Assembly: GCA_964527535.1 (NCBI GenBank)
Contig: CAZGPW010000169.1
Location: 1-9,756 of the forward strand
Direction: 5' to 3'
Length of the DNA stretch: 9,756 bases
Source: JAQIBY01 sp964527535
GTDB taxonomy: Bacteria > Bacteroidota > Bacteroidia > Bacteroidales > ML635J-15
Both the position numbers and the translations under genes were made by a program. Below, piece by piece: positions 6,007 to 9,756 of the stretch; the first letter of the stretch is position 1; every line of letters begins with the position of its first letter. The notes beneath the pieces were generated by a model, which had not been told where the DNA came from, made no database searches, and saw only the letters and a list, made by a program, of their open reading frames with translations.

Positions 6007-7767
6007 TTACGCATTTCTTTTAGGTTTCCGGCGTTTTCGTTTGAACAAAGCACGAAGCTTGTTAATAATGAGATCATAGGTTTCAGGCCTGACGTTCATT
6101 GAATCGTTGGCAGCTTTAATGGTAAGTACAAAACCAACCGGAAGCAGGATATAAGTTGACAACCACATGCCTATCTCAGGTGGAAGAATATCGCCGCGTA
6201 CCATTTTTTCGCTGAACATGGAAATGATAAAATAAATAATAAAAAGCAGGACTGAAATAACGACAGGCATACCAAACCCACCTTTGCGAATGATGGCTCC
6301 CAGCGGTGCTCCGATAAAAAACAACACAAGGCATGAAACCGACAACACAAATTTTTTGTGCCATTCAATTTCGTGCCGCGTTATCCATCTACGGCTTCCT
6401 TTGATTTCTTTTTCGGCATAGTAAATATATGTTTGTGTGGAACGTGCATGATTTTGTGCAAAATTGGTCATGCGGTTGCGTTCAATGGTTGATAATTCAT
6501 TGTACAGACTGTCAATATTGATTGTTTCTATCTTTGATTTATCCACGGTATCAATTGCAGCATAAGGAAAACTCAGGTTTAATGTTTCCTTTTCATCTAT
6601 TTTGGCCTGGTCTTTTTTGGCTTTATGTTTTGGCTTTTGAAGCATCTCATTTGTTTCTTTTGTTTCTTTTGTTTCTTTTTCTGCCCTGGCCGTTTGCTGG
6701 TTTTGGGAATTATCATTAGAAGCTTGTGCATCTTGTTTTTGTTGTGATGCACTGTCGATTGACACATTTTTCACACTGTCCATTATGCGGGTTCCTTTCA
6801 GGATGATATGTGAAGTTTCATGATGTACAACGTTTTTGTTTGGTTCATGAGCTCTCAGTCCCCTGAAGAGCGAGTATTTCATAAGGTTGGTTCCAACAAC
6901 CTGTTTTCGTCGAATCAAATCATATCCCAGGGAATCCATAGAGTTTTCTAATTGACTAAGGGAAAGCATCTCGAAATTATCCTTAAACAAATCTTCATCG
7001 CTACGGTTAAGGCCAAACCCTTCAGTTTCCAGATAAATGGTCTTCTTCTTAAAATTTGTAACCTGGTAAGGGAATCTTCTTGAACGCCTGCCCTTTTTGT
7101 GGCCTGAAACGTTATCGTAATAATACCCGTCATACAGGGTAAAAATAATATAAGATTTGTCAGGTGTAACCTTAAGAGTACCGTGATCTGCTGTAATAAC
7201 ACTGGCTTCTGAATGTTTGTCCCGGTGGTCATAAATCAGGATATCGTGTAAAGTGTTGTCTTTTTTATCTTTTTTTCTTACCTTAATGCTGAAATTGTCA
7301 ATGGCATCTGTAAAGATTCCTTCCTGCAGGCTGATTTCCGGCCTTTGATTTCTTACGTCATGCAGTAAGGTCCGCATTTTAAGGTTGGTGTATGGTAAAA
7401 TGTTATTTGAAAAATAAAAAGCCCCGATGCTGATTATAAAAACAAGCACAATAAGTGGTTTCATGATGCGATATAAGGATATACCACTGGATTTTAACGC
7501 AAATAATTCATAATTTTCACCCATATTGCCAAACAACATAAGTGAAGAAAGCAATATTGCCAGTGGCAGAGCCATAGGAACAAGCGTTGCTGAGGCATAC
7601 AACAACAATTCAGCAATGACATGCCATTCAAGGTCTTTCCCCACCAGATCGTCAATATACTTCCAAAGAAATTGCATCAGAAGCATGAAAGTAGATAACA
7701 AAAAAGTAATTATCAGCGGGCCGATAAAAGATGTGGTGATGTATTTCTGCAGTTTATTCAAGGACAA
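6007..7767 (-). CDS. LptF/LptG-family permease (YjgP/YjgQ) of lipopolysaccharide export
   Basis: A 586-residue inner-membrane subunit related to LptF and LptG, which with the LptB ATPase lift lipopolysaccharide from the inner membrane into the periplasmic bridge. Three N-terminal membrane segments (about 13-35, 53-79, 101-124) and three C-terminal ones (about 472-492, 499-519, 534-552) frame a large periplasmic domain. The signature GAPLGAIIRKGGFGMPV (486-502) is clear. The periplasmic part contains a Gln/Lys/Glu-rich, probably disordered insert (about 335-395) with KETKETKET, so the protein is longer than proteobacterial LptF/G (about 360). No ATG precedes the first membrane segment: an in-frame TAA immediately precedes TTG at 7767, and a second TTG lies two codons on; the first Met is residue 28. 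Whether it is the F or G subunit cannot be decided. Confidence 0.9.
   Translation of the reverse strand: MSLNKLQKYITTSFIGPLIITFLLSTFMLLMQFLWKYIDDLVGKDLEWHVIAELLLYASATLVPMALPLAILLSSLMLFGNMGENYELFALKSSGISLYRIMKPLIVLVFIISIGAFYFSNNILPYTNLKMRTLLHDVRNQRPEISLQEGIFTDAIDNFSIKVRKKDKKDNTLHDILIYDHRDKHSEASVITADHGTLKVTPDKSYIIFTLYDGYYYDNVSGHKKGRRSRRFPYQVTNFKKKTIYLETEGFGLNRSDEDLFKDNFEMLSLSQLENSMDSLGYDLIRRKQVVGTNLMKYSLFRGLRAHEPNKNVVHHETSHIILKGTRIMDSVKNVSIDSASQQKQDAQASNDNSQNQQTARAEKETKETKETNEMLQKPKHKAKKDQAKIDEKETLNLSFPYAAIDTVDKSKIETINIDSLYNELSTIERNRMTNFAQNHARSTQTYIYYAEKEIKGSRRWITRHEIEWHKKFVLSVSCLVLFFIGAPLGAIIRKGGFGMPVVISVLLFIIYFIISMFSEKMVRGDILPPEIGMWLSTYILLPVGFVLTIKAANDSMNVRPETYDLIINKLRALFKRKRRKPKRNA
6650..6676 (-). 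repeat. three perfect tandem 9-bp units inside the permease gene
   Basis: TTTGTTTCT is repeated three times without change on the plus strand, encoding KETKETKET in the minus-strand permease. Because the unit is a multiple of three, copy-number changes would alter the length of the periplasmic linker without breaking the frame. Confidence 0.85.
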
Positions 7768-7783
7768 TTATATTTATTAACTG

Positions 7784-7791
7784 CAAAAATA
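7784..7791 (-). promoter_or_regulatory. possible -7 element before the permease gene
   Basis: TATTTTTG on the minus strand fits the Bacteroidota -7 consensus TAnnTTTG and lies 17 bp upstream of the TTG start codon at 7767. I find no TTG at the usual 19-21 bp spacing upstream, so this is weak. It would allow the permease operon to be transcribed separately from the START gene, across a 66-bp gap that is the widest within the gene cluster. Confidence 0.25.
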
Positions 7792-7833
7792 ATGTTTTTT
7801 TAAGCAAGTTTATTGTATAATCCAAATGATTTA

Positions 7834-8223
7834 TTACAATCCCAAAATACGCCTTAAATCTTGAATTTGTGTATCCCAGAGTTCAATGTTATCGGTTTTT
7901 TCATCTTCATCATCAGCAAAATCTGTAATAATCAGGGCAAGGTCCCCGGTTAATTCCTCCTGAGATAACCTGAATTCAAAATAATAATCATTTTCTTTAT
8001 CATCAAGCCATTTAAATTTTACACTTTCATTTTTTTTGCGTTCAAGCAATTTTGCCTGTTGTTCACTTCCTTCCCAAAAAAAAGTAAAAATGTCATCCCC
8101 ATGAATTTTGACATCATCAGCAAACCACTCAGACAATCCGCTTGCTGTAGCCAGACGGCTATACAGAACTTTAGGGGTTGTGTTCATCGTGTATTCCAGT
8201 TCATACTTAATGTTCTTTTCCAT
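7834..8223 (-). CDS. START-like domain protein (SRPBCC/AHSA1-related)
   Basis: A 129-residue acidic protein with the helix-grip layout of START-like proteins: a first strand (IKYELEYTMNTTPKVLYSRLATASGLSEWFADDV, residues 5-38), where the PKVLYSRL helix and LSEWFADDV turn are typical of AHSA1-type domains, then a run of strands (FTFFWEGSEQQAKLLERKKNESVKFKW) and a final helix from about 116 (DTQIQDLRRILGL). It has neither signal peptide nor membrane segment. Such folds bind hydrophobic ligands or chaperones, but no ligand is known for this subgroup and I propose none. The start at 8223 fits a promoter about 17 bp upstream. It is the first gene of the leftward cluster, 66 bp before the permease. 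It could be co-transcribed, but no functional link is evident. Confidence 0.8.
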   Translation of the reverse strand: MEKNIKYELEYTMNTTPKVLYSRLATASGLSEWFADDVKIHGDDIFTFFWEGSEQQAKLLERKKNESVKFKWLDDKENDYYFEFRLSQEELTGDLALIITDFADDEDEKTDNIELWDTQIQDLRRILGL

Positions 8224-8246
8224 GCTCTGTATGTTTTATTTTTCAG

Positions 8247-8276
8247 CAAAATAGAAAAAATAAAATTATCCACCAA
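8247..8276 (-). promoter_or_regulatory. predicted promoter of the START-like gene
   Basis: On the minus strand TTG (8274-8276) is followed after 20 bp by TATTTTG (8247-8253), close to the Bacteroidota consensus TTTG / TAnnTTTG though one base shorter in the -7 box. The predicted transcript would begin near 8240 with a leader of about 17 nt. Confidence 0.45.
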
Positions 8277-8280
8277 GAAT

Positions 8281-8311
8281 TTTGCAATAAAAAAACGGAT
8301 AATTATATTTG
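8281..8311 (+). promoter_or_regulatory. promoter of the tRNA-Met gene
   Basis: TTTG at 8281-8284, a spacer of exactly 19 bp, then TATATTTG at 8304-8311: a full match to the Bacteroidota primary sigma-factor consensus. Transcription should begin around 8318, leaving a 5' leader of about 85 nt before the mature tRNA. Its -33 element lies 5 bp from that of the divergent START-gene promoter. Confidence 0.8.
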
Positions 8312-8314
8312 CAG

Positions 8315-8361
8315 CCCGTTTGAAAAGAATGAAGCGGGGAGCGTCCCGATTAATTCCGGGA
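8315..8361 (+). promoter_or_regulatory. structured tRNA leader with alternating complementary tetramers
   Basis: CCCG (8315-8318), CGGG (8335-8338), CCCG (8345-8348) and CGGG (8357-8360) alternate, so the second segment can pair with the first or the third, and the third with the second or the fourth (extended there to TCCCG/CGGGA). The first segment lies at the predicted transcription start and may not be transcribed. There is no T-tract in the leader, so this is more likely a processing structure than an attenuator. Confidence 0.35.
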
Positions 8362-8403
8362 AGGTGGAAAATAAACAAATAAGAAGAATGATAATAAATA
8401 AAA

Positions 8404-8477
8404 GGCGAGGTAGCTCAGTTGGTTAGAGCGCATGATTCATAATCATGAGGTGGAGGGTTCGAATCCCTCTCTCGCTA
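8404..8477 (+). tRNA. tRNA-Met (anticodon CAT), probably elongator
   Basis: A complete cloverleaf: acceptor strand GGCGAGG (8404-8410) with TCTCGCT (8470-8476, with G-U at both ends of the stem), D-arm GCTC/GAGC, anticodon stem CATGA/TCATG around loop TTCATAA with anticodon CAT at 8438-8440, and T-arm GAGGG/CCCTC around TTCGAAT. The discriminator is A (8477) and CCA is not encoded. The anticodon stem lacks the three G-C pairs of initiator tRNA. A CAT anticodon could also belong to tRNA-Ile with lysidine, but the A73 and the acceptor resemble elongator tRNA-Met of this phylum. Confidence 0.93.
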
Positions 8478-8485
8478 CAAAAGCA

Positions 8486-8523
8486 AAACCCCACCAATCA
8501 ACCGATTGGTGGGGTTTCTTTTT
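8486..8523 (+). terminator. strong Rho-independent terminator after the tRNA
   Basis: AAACCCCACCAATC (8486-8499) and GATTGGTGGGGTTT (8504-8517) form a perfect 14-bp stem with a 4-nt loop, followed by CTTTTT. It lies 8 bp after the tRNA. Confidence 0.93.
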
Positions 8524-8533
8524 GCCCCCATTT

Positions 8534-8554
8534 GGGATCAGCGAAGCTAATCCC
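8534..8554. repeat. REP-like hairpin GGGAT-C-AGC-GAA-GCT-A-ATCCC
   Basis: Two stems (GGGAT/ATCCC and AGC/GCT) separated by a C/A mismatch close on a GAA loop. It has no T-tract and follows a terminator, so it is not needed for termination. Palindromes reading GGGATTAGC..GCTGATCCC are, from memory, frequent dispersed intergenic repeats in Bacteroidota. Confidence 0.55.
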
Positions 8555-8568
8555 GACTCTCGCTACAA
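8549..8568 (+). repeat. second copy of the tRNA-Met 3' end (att-like)
   Basis: AATCCCGACTCTCGCTACAA repeats the last part of the tRNA and its first flanking bases (8462-8480) with one extra base and one change; the final 12 bases CTCTCGCTACAA are identical. The copy starts in the 3' side of the T-arm. It is followed at once by a second terminator. A displaced tRNA 3' end of this kind is what site-specific integration into a tRNA gene leaves behind. Confidence 0.6.
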
Positions 8569-8573
8569 GAGAT

Positions 8574-8614
8574 AGCAGTCAATTCAGAAGTTTTTAGGAT
8601 TGGCTGCTTTTTTT
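8574..8614 (+). terminator. second Rho-independent terminator, after the tRNA 3'-end copy
   Basis: AGCAGTCAAT (8574-8583) pairs with ATTGGCTGCT (8599-8608) with one G-U pair, extended inward by two pairs, and is followed by seven T. Each of the two tRNA 3' ends therefore has its own rightward terminator. Confidence 0.75.
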
Positions 8615-8832
8615 ATTTGCACAAAACAAAAGCGTTATTTCACTGATAAATGTTGCTGTATCAGGCAAATGTTTTGAGGGGGAAGCATAACCAAAACGTT
8701 CCCATGGTATGGTGTCGTGCGTGAATACGAAGCGATTTCCTATCAGTTTAAACCCGACTTTTTTACGAGCCACAAACGCCCGAAAACCACTAAAACCCGC
8801 ATGCACTATACCATGTGTTGCCGTTTCGTTGT
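8615..8832. other. spacer between the second terminator and the KilA-N gene
   Basis: Apart from a small CTGATA/TATCAG hairpin (8643-8664) this stretch is dominated by the long inverted repeat at 8694-8826. A 70-codon minus-strand frame starting with GTG crosses it, but I do not accept it as a gene. Confidence 0.5.
8694..8826 (-). repeat. long imperfect inverted repeat downstream of the KilA-N gene (attC-like?)
   Basis: Arms: AAACG (8694-8698) with CGTTT (8822-8826); CATGGTATGGTG (8703-8714) with CACTATACCATG (8804-8815, one G-T pair); a bulged T at 8715; CGTGCGTG (8716-8723) with CCCGCATG (8796-8803, one G-T pair and one mismatch). The apical part is 72 nt. It begins 7 bp after the KilA-N stop codon. 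An imperfect hairpin of about 130 nt with a bulged base directly after a gene is how integron cassette recombination sites look, but the canonical RYYYAAC/GTTRRRY boxes are not matched. Confidence 0.55.
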
Positions 8833-9657
8833 TTATTTCAGTTTCTTCTTTTTGTCTATATAAATATCATCTGATACTTTTTTCAATGCTTTCATAAAGT
8901 TCTTTTCATCAAGTGATTTTAATTGAACTTGTACAATATCTCTTAATTGTCGGTATCTTTCAGCTTTATCTATTTGGTTGCGAATTAAGATGGAGTTAAG
9001 ATTTTCCAGGTTCGCAAGTACAACAAGCTCATTGATACTTGCAAAATCACGAATATTCAATCCTTTCTTTGCTTTATCAGGATTTGCTTCGCGCCAATCT
9101 TTCGCTGTACATTTGAACAACGCAACATTTAATAAATCTGCTTCTTCAGCGTAAACCAACCATTCTTTATCTTTATCATAGTTTTTCTCTGGTACAATAC
9201 AATCTTTAACCGCATCCGTATGAATTTGATAATTGGTTTTTGTTAAAATTCGCTTTACATTCCATTCAAGATTATATTGGTTGCTTTCAATCTCTTTTAA
9301 TCTTTGATACTCCTTAATCAGCAATAATTTGAACATTGGACTAATCCAGGAACCAAACTCAAATGCCAAATCCTTGTGGGCATAAGTACCACCGTATCTG
9401 CCTGATTTTGAAATTAGTCCAATCGCATTGGTAGCATCAATCCATTTTTTTGGGGTCAGGTTAAAGCTATTTAATCCAGCTTGTTTTCTAAAGGTGTCGA
9501 ATTCGACAGGTTTAAAGTTCGGGTTATTTAAAGTTTCCCAAAGCCCCAAAAATTCAACAGTATTACGATTTCTCATCCAGTTGCGAATGTGGTCAGAACC
9601 TTCCTCGCCTCTAACCATGTCTGTCAAACTGATATAATCTTGCTCATCCTGTTTCAT
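8833..9657 (-). CDS. KilA-N domain protein (phage-antirepressor-like DNA-binding family)
   Basis: A 274-residue protein of the KilA-N family found in phages, mobile islands and large DNA viruses; the domain binds DNA, but a role here is not known. The KilA-N domain spans about 7-122, with YISLTDMVRG (8-17), IRNWMRNRNTVEFLGLWE (24-41), NNPNFKPVEFDTFR (44-57), NSFNLTPKKWIDATNAIG (63-80), KSGRYGGTYAHKDLAFEF (84-101) and SWISPMFKLLLIKEYQRLKE (103-122). The C-terminal part (130-250) looks complete, with VYAEEADLLNVALF and NIRDFASINELVVLANLENLN, and the tail is lysine-rich. The start at 9657 is kept because an in-frame TGA lies four codons upstream, although many relatives have an extra N-terminal strand before YISLTD. 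It looks more A/T-rich than the ribBA/fmt genes and stands alone between palindromes, which suggests horizontal origin. Confidence 0.9.
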   Translation of the reverse strand: MKQDEQDYISLTDMVRGEEGSDHIRNWMRNRNTVEFLGLWETLNNPNFKPVEFDTFRKQAGLNSFNLTPKKWIDATNAIGLISKSGRYGGTYAHKDLAFEFGSWISPMFKLLLIKEYQRLKEIESNQYNLEWNVKRILTKTNYQIHTDAVKDCIVPEKNYDKDKEWLVYAEEADLLNVALFKCTAKDWREANPDKAKKGLNIRDFASINELVVLANLENLNSILIRNQIDKAERYRQLRDIVQVQLKSLDEKNFMKALKKVSDDIYIDKKKKLK

Positions 9658-9681
9658 ACCGATATGTGTTCAATTGTGTAA

Positions 9682-9750
9682 TTTTAGTTCGCTACCGCTC
9701 CTAAAATGTTGTGCCAACGAGGGCAGAGCCAAGCTTGCTTGAGCTATGCC
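9682..9750. repeat. run of three palindromes upstream of the KilA-N gene
   Basis: TTTTAG/CTAAAA (9682-9687 with 9701-9706), GTTG-TGC-CAAC (9708-9718), and a 29-nt imperfect hairpin (9722-9750) in which GGCA pairs with TGCC, AGC with GCT and CAAG with CTTG, with one mismatch and one bulged A. The structure is cut by the window end. It may be one flank of the same mobile unit as 8694-8826; no promoter motif for the KilA-N gene is visible within it. Confidence 0.5.
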
Positions 9751-9756
9751 GAGTGC

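Noticed and set aside
8594..8806. 70-codon minus-strand frame starting at GTG
   Set aside because: It runs through the long inverted repeat and into a terminator, has no recognised domain, and an opposite-strand frame is open over the same DNA, as is common in structured sequence. I keep it only as a low-interest finding.
8694..8826. Formal call of an integron attC site
   Set aside because: The outer edges do not match RYYYAAC and GTTRRRY, no integrase is in the window, and only one complete hairpin is visible. It is reported as attC-like only.

Overview
The window looks like a chromosomal segment of a Bacteroidota bacterium, probably Bacteroidales or a near relative. Three things support this. 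There is a textbook Bacteroidota promoter (TTTG, 19 bp, TATATTTG) in front of a tRNA gene. Start codons are preceded by A/T-rich sequence without Shine-Dalgarno motifs. Protein families and fusions (bifunctional RibBA, a START-like protein, an LptF/LptG permease with a long periplasmic insert) are of the kind common in that phylum. The call rests on recognition from sequence alone.

Layout. Positions 1-1401 hold no convincing gene. They are rich in repeats: two hairpin-plus-tail repeats that read as intrinsic terminators on the minus strand, a perfect 18-bp palindrome, three copies of a CAGTAGAACCA motif, REP-like palindromes, and a 447-bp non-autonomous element with perfect 24-bp terminal inverted repeats flanked by an 8-bp direct repeat. 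Positions 1402-8223 carry six genes, all on the minus strand. In transcription order they are a START-like protein, an LptF/LptG-type permease, a GT4-type glycosyltransferase, a membrane GT2 glycosyltransferase, ribBA and fmt. Junctions from the permease onward are tight (39-bp gap, 4-nt overlap, 32-nt overlap, 3-nt gap), so this part is very likely one operon mixing envelope biogenesis with riboflavin synthesis and initiator-tRNA formylation.

Positions 8240-8320 are a divergent promoter region. It drives the START gene leftwards and a tRNA-Met(CAU) gene rightwards. The tRNA is followed by a strong terminator, a REP-like hairpin, a second copy of the tRNA 3' end, and a second terminator, which resembles the scar of an integration event at the tRNA. 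Positions 8833-9657 encode an intact KilA-N-domain protein on the minus strand, more A/T-rich than the core genes. It is flanked downstream by a long imperfect inverted repeat (8694-8826) and upstream by a run of palindromes (9682-9750). This arrangement suggests mobile DNA, possibly a cassette-like unit.

The most interesting signals are the small transposon-like element inserted in the T-tract of a terminator, the duplicated tRNA 3' end, and the palindrome-flanked KilA-N gene. I see no defence system, CRISPR array, integrase or transposase gene in the window.
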